From Rhodoferax_B ferrireducens_A (GTDB lineage: Bacteria; Pseudomonadota; Gammaproteobacteria; Burkholderiales; Burkholderiaceae_C): a DNA stretch of 64,000 bases. This document shows, in pieces, positions 16,500 to 23,981 of the stretch (positions are counted from its first letter, which is position 1; each line of letters opens with the position of its first letter). The stretch lies in contig NZ_JAVDXT010000003.1 in the NCBI RefSeq assembly GCF_031458075.1, positions 124,001 through 188,000 of the forward strand, given 5' to 3'. The notes beneath the pieces were generated by a model. The model had not been told where the DNA came from. It saw nothing but the letters and a program-made list of their open reading frames with translations, and ran no database searches. A program made the position numbers and the translations under genes.

Positions 16500-17201
16500 T
16501 CAGACGGCCTCAGCCGAAGGTTTGCGCTGCATGAATTTCCCCACGGCCAAGACAATCAAAGCGCCAGCGATGCCAAATGCATAGTGCCAGTTCTTGTCTT
16601 GCGGCAGGTACTGGACCAAAGCTGGATCGCTGTGCGCCATGGTGCCGGCAATCCAGCCCAGCAACATGCCACCCACGGTAATGATGAACGGGAAGCGGTC
16701 CATCAGCTTCAGCACGATCTGGCTACCACCCACAATGATGGGGATGCTGACCAGCAGACCGAAGATCACTAGCGGCAACTGGTGCGCCTCACCGGCCCCC
16801 TGGGCCGCACCCGCGATCGCGATCACGTTGTCGATGCTCATGACCAAGTCGGCCACGATCACGGTTTTCACCGCACTCCACAGCTTGTCGCTGGCCTGGA
16901 TGTTGTCATGACCACCATCCTCCTCAGGCACCAGCAATTTGACGCCAATCCACAGCAGCAAAATCGCGCCCACCAGCTTGAGATACGGCACTTGCAACAG
17001 TGACAGCGCAAAAGCGATCAGCACCACGCGCAACACAATTGCGCCCACCGTACCCCACAAGATGCCCTTGGTACGTTGCTTGGCAGGCAAGCCCCGGCAA
17101 GCCAGGGCAATGACAACGGCGTTGTCCCCCCCCAGCAGGATGTCGATCATGATGATTTGGCCGACAGCCAGCCAGAAATGGGCTGTGAGGAATTCTTCCA
17201 T
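16500..17201 (-). CDS. TerC family membrane protein (second copy)
   Basis: 233 aa polytopic membrane protein with IDILLGGDNAVVIALACRG near residues 19-37 and the second acidic signature VMSIDNVIAIAGAA near 118-131. Same family as the riboswitch-controlled terC at 4704-5399 but clearly diverged and without a recognisable metal riboswitch upstream. A KxE/D-rich loop (VPEEDGGHDN) near residue 90-100 sits between helices. Probably a metal-ion exporter; the ion is not determined. Located downstream of sucCD on the same strand with its own terminator. Confidence 0.92.
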   Translation of the reverse strand: MEEFLTAHFWLAVGQIIMIDILLGGDNAVVIALACRGLPAKQRTKGILWGTVGAIVLRVVLIAFALSLLQVPYLKLVGAILLLWIGVKLLVPEEDGGHDNIQASDKLWSAVKTVIVADLVMSIDNVIAIAGAAQGAGEAHQLPLVIFGLLVSIPIIVGGSQIVLKLMDRFPFIITVGGMLLGWIAGTMAHSDPALVQYLPQDKNWHYAFGIAGALIVLAVGKFMQRKPSAEAV

Positions 17202-17381
17202 GGTGGTCCTTAGCGTAACAGCTCGTACGGGTCCGCCTGCGCGTAGCGTCTAAGCAAAAATCTGATTGTCCCCTAAACAATTCAGGCCTGGCACTGTGGA
17301 TAACCGCAATACCAGGCCTGTCGAGGGAACGTCAGGACTGGCAGACCCGATGGCCGTGCCAGACCTTGGCGCGTGTCCGCC

Positions 17382-18278
17382 TTACTTGAGCAAAGCCTTC
17401 AGCAACTTGGCCATTTCAGAAGGATTGCGCGTGACGGTGAAGCCACACTCTTCCATCACCGCCAGCTTGGCATCGGCCGTGTCGGCGCCACCGGAGATCA
17501 GCGCACCGGCGTGGCCCATGCGCTTGCCGGGAGGCGCGGTCACGCCAGCGATGAAGCCAACGATAGGCTTCTTCATGTTCAGCTTGCACCAGCGGGCTGC
17601 TTCGGCTTCGTCCGGACCACCGATTTCGCCGATCATGATGACCGCATCGGTATCTGGATCGTCGTTGAAAGCCTTCATCACGTCGATGTGCTTCAGACCG
17701 TTGATCGGGTCGCCACCGATACCGACAGCGCTGGACTGGCCCAGGCCGATTTCGGTCAGTTGGGCCACAGCTTCATAGGTCAGCGTGCCAGAGCGCGAAA
17801 CCACGCCAATCCGACCCTTGCGGTGGATGTGGCCGGGCATGATGCCGATCTTGATTTCGTCAGGCGTGATCAGGCCAGGGCAGTTCGGGCCCAGCAGCAG
17901 GGTCTTCTTACCGCCAGCAGCTTCCTTGGCCTTCATGCGGTTGCGCACTTCCAGCATGTCCTTGACCGGGATGCCTTCGGTGATACAGATAGCCAGGTCC
18001 AGGTCGGCTTCAACCGCTTCCCAGATGGCTGCCGCTGCGCCAGCGGGTGGCACGTAGATCACCGACACGGTGGCGCCGGTATCTGCAGCCGCTTCCTTGA
18101 CCGAAGCGAAAATTGGGATGCCGAAAATCGATTCGCCAGCCTTCTTGGGGTTCACACCCGCGACGAAAGCATTCTTACCGTTCGCGTATTCCTGGCACTT
18201 TTCGGTGTGGAACTGTCCGGTCTTGCCGGTAATACCTTGGGTGATGACCTTGGTGTCTTTGTTGATGTAAATAGACAT
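17382..18278 (-). CDS. sucD: succinyl-CoA synthetase, alpha subunit
   Basis: TCA-cycle enzyme that makes ATP or GTP while converting succinyl-CoA to succinate. 298 aa, typical. The N-terminal CoA-binding Rossmann domain has the ITQGITGKTGQFHTE block (about 12-26). The phosphohistidine is in GHAGALISGG near residue 247-250. LGPNCPGLITP lies near 125. It follows sucC by 10 bp in one operon and is 180 bp before terC. Confidence 0.98.
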   Translation of the reverse strand: MSIYINKDTKVITQGITGKTGQFHTEKCQEYANGKNAFVAGVNPKKAGESIFGIPIFASVKEAAADTGATVSVIYVPPAGAAAAIWEAVEADLDLAICITEGIPVKDMLEVRNRMKAKEAAGGKKTLLLGPNCPGLITPDEIKIGIMPGHIHRKGRIGVVSRSGTLTYEAVAQLTEIGLGQSSAVGIGGDPINGLKHIDVMKAFNDDPDTDAVIMIGEIGGPDEAEAARWCKLNMKKPIVGFIAGVTAPPGKRMGHAGALISGGADTADAKLAVMEECGFTVTRNPSEMAKLLKALLK

Positions 18279-18288
18279 TGCTTATTCC

Positions 18289-19455
<1,167 letters not shown>

Positions 19456-19582
19456 GAGGGCTCTCTCAGGAATGGATGGGGTTTCTACTCGTCTGTCTTG
19501 TATAAGACTGGCGTGCTGCGTTCTGTCAGCCCGCGAATGTATCATGTTGCAGCGCACAACACCTTACAACCATAGGCCCACC

Positions 19583-20494
19583 ATGCCCAAAGTCTTTATC
19601 GATGGCGAAGCCGGTACCACCGGTCTTCAAATCCGCGAACGCCTGCAATCGATGCCGCAGATCGAGTTGGTCAGCATCGCCCCCGAACTGCGCAAAGACC
19701 CCGCCGCCAAGCGCGCGCTGATGGCCGAAGTGGACTTGGTCATCCTCTGCCTGCACGACGATGCGGCCATCGCATCGGTGGCCATGGTCGACAGCCTGCC
19801 GGGTAAAAAGCCCAAGATCATCGACGCCTCCACCGCCCACCGTACCGCACCCGGCTGGGTCTTCGGTTTCCCCGAACTGGCGCCCGGCCAGCAAGAAGCC
19901 GTGGCCAAAGCGGACCGTGTCGGCAACCCCGGCTGCTACGCCACCGGCGCCATCGCGCTGATCCGCCCGCTGGTGGATGCCGGCCTGCTGGCGCCCGATG
20001 CGGCTCTGGCCCTGCCTTCGGTCAGCGGCTATTCGGGCGGCGGGCGCAGCATGATGGAAGCCTATGAAAAGGGCGAAGCGCCGCTGTTTGAAATCTACGC
20101 ACTCGGCCTGCAGCACAAGCATCTGCCGGAAATCATGCGCTACACCGGCCTGACGCGTCGGCCGATTTTTGTGCCCTCGGTGGGCAACTTTGCGCAGGGC
20201 ATGCTGGTGCAATTGCCGCTGCATCTGGACCTGCTGCCCGGCCAACCGAAAGCCCAAGATCTGCACGACGCCCTGGCACGCCACTACGCGGGCAGCGAAT
20301 GGGTGACGGTGGAAGCCCCGGGCGACAGCGGCAAGCTGGATGCCACGGCCCTGGTGAATACCAACAAGATGGAATTGCGGGTGTTTGGCAACGAAACCCA
20401 CCGCCACGCGGTGCTGATTGCACGCCTGGACAACCTGGGCAAGGGCGCCAGCGGCGCTGCAGTGCAAAACCTGAAATTGATGCTTGGGTTGTAA
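19583..20494 (+). CDS. argC: N-acetyl-gamma-glutamyl-phosphate reductase, type 2
   Basis: NADP-dependent third step of arginine synthesis. 303 aa, the shorter type-2 form. The N-terminal Rossmann motif is VFIDGEAGTTGLQIRERL (about 4-21), and the active-site cysteine is in NPGCYATGAIAL near residue 117. Start at ATG 19583. Its 3' end faces recX across a family-A repeat. No other arg gene is in the window. Confidence 0.97.
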   Translation: MPKVFIDGEAGTTGLQIRERLQSMPQIELVSIAPELRKDPAAKRALMAEVDLVILCLHDDAAIASVAMVDSLPGKKPKIIDASTAHRTAPGWVFGFPELAPGQQEAVAKADRVGNPGCYATGAIALIRPLVDAGLLAPDAALALPSVSGYSGGGRSMMEAYEKGEAPLFEIYALGLQHKHLPEIMRYTGLTRRPIFVPSVGNFAQGMLVQLPLHLDLLPGQPKAQDLHDALARHYAGSEWVTVEAPGDSGKLDATALVNTNKMELRVFGNETHRHAVLIARLDNLGKGASGAAVQNLKLMLGL

Positions 20495-20500
20495 GCCGGC

Positions 20501-20562
20501 GCTAGCTATTACTTTAATAGCTGGTGGCGCAGGTATTGGCTGCGCCACAGCCCTTAAAGGCT
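20501..20562. repeat. palindromic repeat A, copy 5 (between convergent genes)
   Basis: Full-size copy: GCTAGCTATTACTTTAATAG, then CTGGTGGCGCAGGTATTGGC, then TGCGCCACAGCCCTTAAAGG. The arms GTGGCGCA and TGCGCCAC are perfectly complementary. It fills the gap between argC and recX and could form a transcript-end hairpin. Confidence 0.75.
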
Positions 20563-20569
20563 TGAACTT

Positions 20570-21049
20570 CTAAAAACCGTCTTCCGCCTCGTCACTGCCG
20601 GCCACCACGCGGCGTACCGCATCGGACGAAAAGCCCCGCGCCAGCAGAAACCGCTGCTGCTTGCCGCGGGCTGCGGCGTCTTCGGGCGGGCTGCCGAACT
20701 TCTTGCGCCAGACCTCGCGGGCCCGGGCCAGCTCGGTCTCTTGCAGACCCGCCACCGCGTCCAGCACCGCACCCGGGTCCAGGCCCTTGGTCTGCAATTC
20801 CTGGCGGATGCGGGCCGCGCCCAGCTTGCTGGCACGCCGGTAGAGCACCGAATCCACCACCCGCTGTTCGTTGATGAAATCCTTGGCCTGCAGCTCGTCC
20901 AGCGCCTGCGCCAGCTCACCCGGATGTTCCTCAAACACCGCCAGCTTGCGCTCCAGCTCAGCCCGCGAATATTCGCGGCCGCTGAGCAGGCGCAAAGCCC
21001 GGCCTTTCAGGCTGATGGGCGACAAGCTTTTGCTCGGTTGGAACGCCAT
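20570..21049 (-). CDS. recX: RecA regulator RecX
   Basis: 159 aa, the usual size of RecX, which binds RecA filaments and modulates them. The three-helix repeats are visible: ALRLLSGREYSRAELERKL near 18-36, DFINEQRVVDSVLYRRASKLG near 57-77, and RFLLARGFSSDAVRRVV near 133-149. Directly downstream of recA on the same strand, separated by 54 bp that hold a family-A repeat, so it is probably cotranscribed with recA by read-through. Confidence 0.95.
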   Translation of the reverse strand: MAFQPSKSLSPISLKGRALRLLSGREYSRAELERKLAVFEEHPGELAQALDELQAKDFINEQRVVDSVLYRRASKLGAARIRQELQTKGLDPGAVLDAVAGLQETELARAREVWRKKFGSPPEDAAARGKQQRFLLARGFSSDAVRRVVAGSDEAEDGF

Positions 21050-21050
21050 C

Positions 21051-21103
21051 TGCTATCTCTTTAATAGCTGCTAGCGCAAATACTACCTGCGCCAGAGGCC
21101 TGT
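21051..21103. repeat. palindromic repeat A, copy 6 (between recA and recX)
   Basis: TGCTATCTCTTTAATAGCTG, then CTAGCGCAAATACTACCTGC, then GCCAGAGGC. Inner arms CTAGCGCA and TGCGCCAG pair with one mismatch. It fills nearly the whole recA-recX spacer. Confidence 0.72.
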
Positions 21104-22207
21104 TTATGCCTCAACCTTGGCTTTTTTCACTTCCTTGACTTCCTTGGCCTCTTCCGGCGCGGCCAGGATCAGCGGGATACCCAGCGACTCACGCACCTTG
21201 TTCTCGATCTCGGTCGACAGGCTGGGGTTCTCGCGCAGGAATTCGCGGGCGTTATCGCGGCCCTGCCCGATTTTTTCGCCGTTGTAGGCGTACCAGGCGC
21301 CGGACTTTTCGATGATCTTGGCCTCCACACCCATGTCGATGATTTCGCCGTGGCGGCTGATGCCCTCGCCAAACAAGATGTCGAACTCGGCGGTTTTGAA
21401 CGGGGGCGAAACCTTGTTCTTCACCACCTTGACCTTGGTTTCGTTACCGATGGAATCGTCGCCCTTTTTGATGGTGCCGGTACGGCGGATGTCCAGGCGC
21501 ACCGAGGCGTAGAACTTCAGCGCATTGCCGCCGGTAGTGGTTTCGGGCGAGCCGAACATCACGCCGATCTTCATGCGGATCTGGTTGATGAAGATGACCA
21601 TGCAGTTGGCCTTCTTGATGTGGGCGGTCAGCTTGCGCAGCGCCTGGCTCATCAAGCGGGCCTGCAGGCCGGGCAGGCTGTCGCCCATTTCGCCTTCCAG
21701 CTCGGCCTTGGGGGTCAGCGCCGCCACCGAGTCGACCACGATCAGGTCCACCGCGCCGGAGCGCACCAGGGAGTCGACGATTTCCAGCGCCTGCTCGCCG
21801 GTATCGGGCTGGCTGATCAGCATTTCCTGCAGGTTCACACCCAGGTTTTGGGCGTATTGCGTGTCGAGTGCGTGCTCGGCATCGACGAAGGCGCAGGTGC
21901 CGCCGAGCTTCTGCATTTCAGCGATAACCTGCAGGGTCAGCGTGGTTTTGCCGCTGGATTCCGGGCCGTAGATTTCGATGACGCGGCCGCGTGGCAGACC
22001 GCCGACGCCCAGCGCGATGTCCAAACCCAGCGAACCGGTGGAGACGACCTGGATGTCCTCGATCACCTCGCCCTCGCCCAGACGCATGATGGTGCCCTTG
22101 CCGAACTGCTTTTCAATCTGCGCCAGCGCGGCCTGCAAGGCCTTGGCTTTTTCTGCGACGGCGGCAGCGGTCGGTGCGGGTACGGGGGTGCGGGCGGTGG
22201 GGTTCAT
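21104..22207 (-). CDS. recA: recombinase RecA
   Basis: DNA strand-exchange ATPase and LexA co-protease. 367 aa. Walker A GPESSGKTT near residue 78-86, Walker B LIVVDSVAAL near 155-164, DNA-binding loops around MSQALRKLTAHIKKANC and GSPETTTGGNALKFYASVRLD; the last is split here by its glycine turn. The C-terminus is acidic then Lys-rich (EEAKEVKEVKKAKVEA). Start at ATG 22207. Two adjacent CTG-N10-CAG boxes upstream (22249-22281) fit LexA control. Confidence 0.99.
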   Translation of the reverse strand: MNPTARTPVPAPTAAAVAEKAKALQAALAQIEKQFGKGTIMRLGEGEVIEDIQVVSTGSLGLDIALGVGGLPRGRVIEIYGPESSGKTTLTLQVIAEMQKLGGTCAFVDAEHALDTQYAQNLGVNLQEMLISQPDTGEQALEIVDSLVRSGAVDLIVVDSVAALTPKAELEGEMGDSLPGLQARLMSQALRKLTAHIKKANCMVIFINQIRMKIGVMFGSPETTTGGNALKFYASVRLDIRRTGTIKKGDDSIGNETKVKVVKNKVSPPFKTAEFDILFGEGISRHGEIIDMGVEAKIIEKSGAWYAYNGEKIGQGRDNAREFLRENPSLSTEIENKVRESLGIPLILAAPEEAKEVKEVKKAKVEA

Positions 22208-22248
22208 ATCGGGTCTTTCAAAATCAAAGGGTTTAACCGCTGTACCGC

Positions 22249-22281
22249 CTGCTATTAACAACAGGCTGGATGCTTGAACAG
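22249..22281 (-). promoter_or_regulatory. tandem LexA-type SOS boxes upstream of recA
   Basis: Two neighbouring CTG-N10-CAG sites read on the plus strand as CTGCTATTAACAACAG (22249-22264) and CTGGATGCTTGAACAG (22266-22281), one base apart. Just upstream on the recA strand lie a possible -35 TTGCAG and, 16 bases on, a -10 TAAACT, so bound LexA would cover the start region. Confidence 0.65.
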
Positions 22282-22345
22282 TAGTTTATGTGCGCCATAA
22301 ATTTCTGCAATAGATTTATTAGTCAGTTTGGCTTACCATTTACCA

Positions 22346-22819
22346 ATGGCAGATTTGGCACCCGAACCCGGCTGGCGCGAGACCCATCTGGGGCGCATGA
22401 TGGAGGCCGCCCTGCGCCGCTTCGACGCCCGCGTGCTGGAGCTGATGGCCCGCAATATCGAGGTGCCGCTGGCGCTGAGCAACCTGGCGGCGCGCGCCCA
22501 GGTGGGCGCCGCCCACATCCACATCACCCGGCATCTGCCGCTGCAGGGCGCGCGCCTCACCGAGCTGGCGGCCCAGGCCGGCATGAGCAAACAGGCCATG
22601 GGCGATCTGGTCGACCAATGCGTGGCCTGGGGCATGGTGGCGCGCGAACCCGATCCGCTGGACGCGCGGGCCCGGCGCGTGGTGTTCACCGCCACCGGCC
22701 TAGTCTGGCTGCAGGCGTTCCAGGATGCCGTGGTCCAGGCCGAAGCCGAATTCCACCAGGCCGTTGGCCCCGAGGTGGCAACCGTGGTGGCGCTGGGGCT
22801 GGAAGCGTATGCGACCTAA
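22346..22819 (+). CDS. MarR family transcriptional regulator
   Basis: 157 aa winged-helix protein. The DNA-binding part lies around LTELAAQAGMSKQAMGDLVDQ (two helices, about 72-92; SKQAMGDLV is the recognition helix) and the wing DARARRVVFTATG near 110-123. Start at ATG 22346; an upstream GTG-like start at 22328 is less likely. Divergent from recA and 48 bp upstream of a response regulator gene on the same strand. Ligand and targets unknown. Confidence 0.88.
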   Translation: MADLAPEPGWRETHLGRMMEAALRRFDARVLELMARNIEVPLALSNLAARAQVGAAHIHITRHLPLQGARLTELAAQAGMSKQAMGDLVDQCVAWGMVAREPDPLDARARRVVFTATGLVWLQAFQDAVVQAEAEFHQAVGPEVATVVALGLEAYAT

Positions 22820-22867
22820 AATCGGCCCGTAAAACAAATGCCGCACACAGCGGCAAAGGAGACAAGG

Positions 22868-23542
22868 ATGCGCATCCTCATTGCGGAAGATGACCAGGTA
22901 CTGGCAGACGGCCTGCTGCGCGGCTTGCGGGCCTCGGGCGCGGCGGTAGACCATGTCTCCAATGGCAGCGAGGCCGATACCGCCCTGCTGACCCACCATG
23001 AATTCGACCTGTTGATCCTGGACCTGGGTCTGCCCAAGATGCATGGGCTGGAGGTGTTGAAGAAGCTGCGCGCCCGCGGCTCCTCGCTGCCGGTGCTGAT
23101 ACTGACCGCCGCCGACAGCGTGGAAGAACGCGTCAAAGGCCTGGACTACGGTGCCGACGACTACATGGCCAAACCCTTTTCGCTGCAGGAGCTGGAAGCC
23201 CGGGTGCGCGCCCTGGCGCGTCGCGGCGCGGGCGGCGCCAGCAGCAGCATCCAGCACGGCCCGCTGGTGTACGACCACGCAGGGCGCATGGCCACCATCG
23301 ACGGCAAGCTGGTCGAGCTGTCGGCCCGCGAACTGGGCCTGCTGGAGGTGCTGCTGCAGCGCGCTGGGCGGCTGGTCAGCAAGGAGCAACTGATCGAGCG
23401 CCTGTGCGAATGGGGCGAAGAGGTCAGCGTCAACGCCATCGAGGTCTACATCTACCGGCTGCGCAAGAAGATCGAGAAAGGCCCGATACGCATCGCCACC
23501 GTGCGCGGCCTGGGCTACTGCCTGGAAAAGATTGCGCCGTGA
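22868..23542 (+). CDS. OmpR/PhoB-type response regulator (orphan)
   Basis: 224 aa DNA-binding response regulator. Receiver residues: the acidic pair EDD at 7-9, the phospho-acceptor Asp51 in LILDLGLPKM, Thr near 79 (LTAADS) and Lys101 in MAKPFSLQ. The C-terminal winged helix has ELSARELGLLEVLLQRAGRL, broken by a turn, and NAIEVYIYRLRKKI near 193-206. It resembles the QseB/PmrA/TctD subfamily. No histidine kinase is next to it: the following 439 bases are the EF-G paralog leader. Its partner must be elsewhere or lost. Confidence 0.93.
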   Translation: MRILIAEDDQVLADGLLRGLRASGAAVDHVSNGSEADTALLTHHEFDLLILDLGLPKMHGLEVLKKLRARGSSLPVLILTAADSVEERVKGLDYGADDYMAKPFSLQELEARVRALARRGAGGASSSIQHGPLVYDHAGRMATIDGKLVELSARELGLLEVLLQRAGRLVSKEQLIERLCEWGEEVSVNAIEVYIYRLRKKIEKGPIRIATVRGLGYCLEKIAP

Positions 23543-23605
23543 TTTACGCCGTAATGTGTGCCTTGAATGTTACATAGCACATTACTATTGAAACATAAGC
23601 CCCCA

Positions 23606-23641
23606 AAGACAAAACCTACAAAACTTTTTATAATTGCGTCC
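23606..23641 (+). promoter_or_regulatory. sigma-70 promoter of the EF-G paralog leader
   Basis: AAGACA (23606-23611), a 17-base spacer, then a perfect TATAAT (23629-23634). The transcript would begin near 23641, at or just before the ATG of the first small ORF, and run through the leader into the EF-G paralog. Confidence 0.75.
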
Positions 23642-23674
23642 ATGCGTATGTCCACCCAAGCTTTGATCCTCTAG
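23642..23674 (+). CDS. possible leaderless leader peptide 1 (10 codons)
   Basis: ATG at or within a base or two of the predicted transcript start, coding MRMSTQALIL and ending in TAG, directly before the hairpin that hides the next ribosome binding site. Too short to judge by composition; proposed only from its position. Confidence 0.35.
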   Translation: MRMSTQALIL

Positions 23675-23677
23675 AAA

Positions 23678-23697
23678 CCTTCCGATTTTTCGGAGGG
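23678..23697 (+). promoter_or_regulatory. hairpin sequestering a ribosome binding site
   Basis: CCTTCCGA, TTTT loop, TCGGAGGG: eight pairs including one G-T. The 3' arm contains GGAGGG, the ribosome binding site for the ATG at 23701, so opening the hairpin would allow translation of the second small ORF. Confidence 0.6.
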
Positions 23698-23700
23698 CTT

Positions 23701-23805
23701 ATGCGCCTGGCCGGAACCCACACAACCCCGGCAATTTGTGCGGGGTTTTTTGCTTTCTGGACCCGTGTTTTTAAGGAATTTCCATGCACACCTTTGACAA
23801 GCTGA
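23701..23805 (+). CDS. possible leader peptide 2 (34 codons), overlapping terminator 1
   Basis: ATG 23701 follows GGAGGG. The frame passes through the whole terminator at 23724-23751 (encoding TTPAICAGFFAF) and stops at TGA 23803-23805, 22 bases inside the third small ORF. A ribosome translating it would disrupt the terminator. No homology is recognised. Confidence 0.35.
   Translation: MRLAGTHTTPAICAGFFAFWTRVFKEFPCTPLTS
23724..23751 (+). terminator. leader terminator 1
   Basis: AACCCC, bulged G, GCA, loop ATTTG, TGC, GGGGTT, then six T in all: a compact intrinsic terminator located inside the leader, upstream of the EF-G paralog and in its transcription direction. Confidence 0.82.
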
Positions 23806-23891
23806 TCGCCGCAATTCATCCGCACCAGTGGATGGTGGGCTTGCGCTCGTCCATTGGTGTCGCTGCCGACGCGCAAGACATAAACCGCTAG
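23784..23891 (+). CDS. possible leader peptide 3 (35 codons)
   Basis: ATG 23784 is preceded by AAGGAA at good spacing. It codes 35 aa beginning MHTFDKLIAAIHPHQW and ends in TAG just before the second terminator. The spacing, ribosome site and clean stop make it the most credible of the leader ORFs. No family recognised. Confidence 0.5.
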   Translation: MHTFDKLIAAIHPHQWMVGLRSSIGVAADAQDINR

Positions 23892-23927
23892 CTGCGGGAT
23901 TTTTTCAAGGCTGAGGAACAGCCATTG

Positions 23928-23963
23928 AAACCCCTGGCCAGCATTGAGCAGGCCAGGGGTTTT
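23928..23963 (+). terminator. leader terminator 2
   Basis: Perfect 12-bp stem AAACCCCTGGCC with GGCCAGGGGTTT around an 11-base loop, ending in TTTTG. It ends only 19 bases before the EF-G paralog start codon, so transcription must read through it for expression. Confidence 0.85.
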
Positions 23964-23981
23964 GTCTTTAAGGAACATAGT

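Larger units (their letters stand above)
23543..23981 (+). promoter_or_regulatory. 439-base leader of the EF-G paralog with small ORFs and two terminators
   Basis: The longest stretch here without a standard gene. In order it holds: a promoter; a ten-codon leaderless ORF; a hairpin (23678-23697) that buries a GGAGGG ribosome site; a 34-codon ORF that runs through a terminator (23724-23751); a 35-codon ORF with its own AAGGA site; a second terminator (23928-23963); then the AAGGA site and ATG of the EF-G paralog. Both terminators are followed at once by TTTAAGGAA and a start codon. The layout is that of a translation-coupled attenuator. No claim of a known family is made. Confidence 0.65.

Noticed and set aside
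17282..17320. Inverted repeat CAGGCCTGG/CCAGGCCTG downstream of sucD as a terminator
   Set aside because: The loop is about 20 bases and no T run follows in either direction; function cannot be supported.
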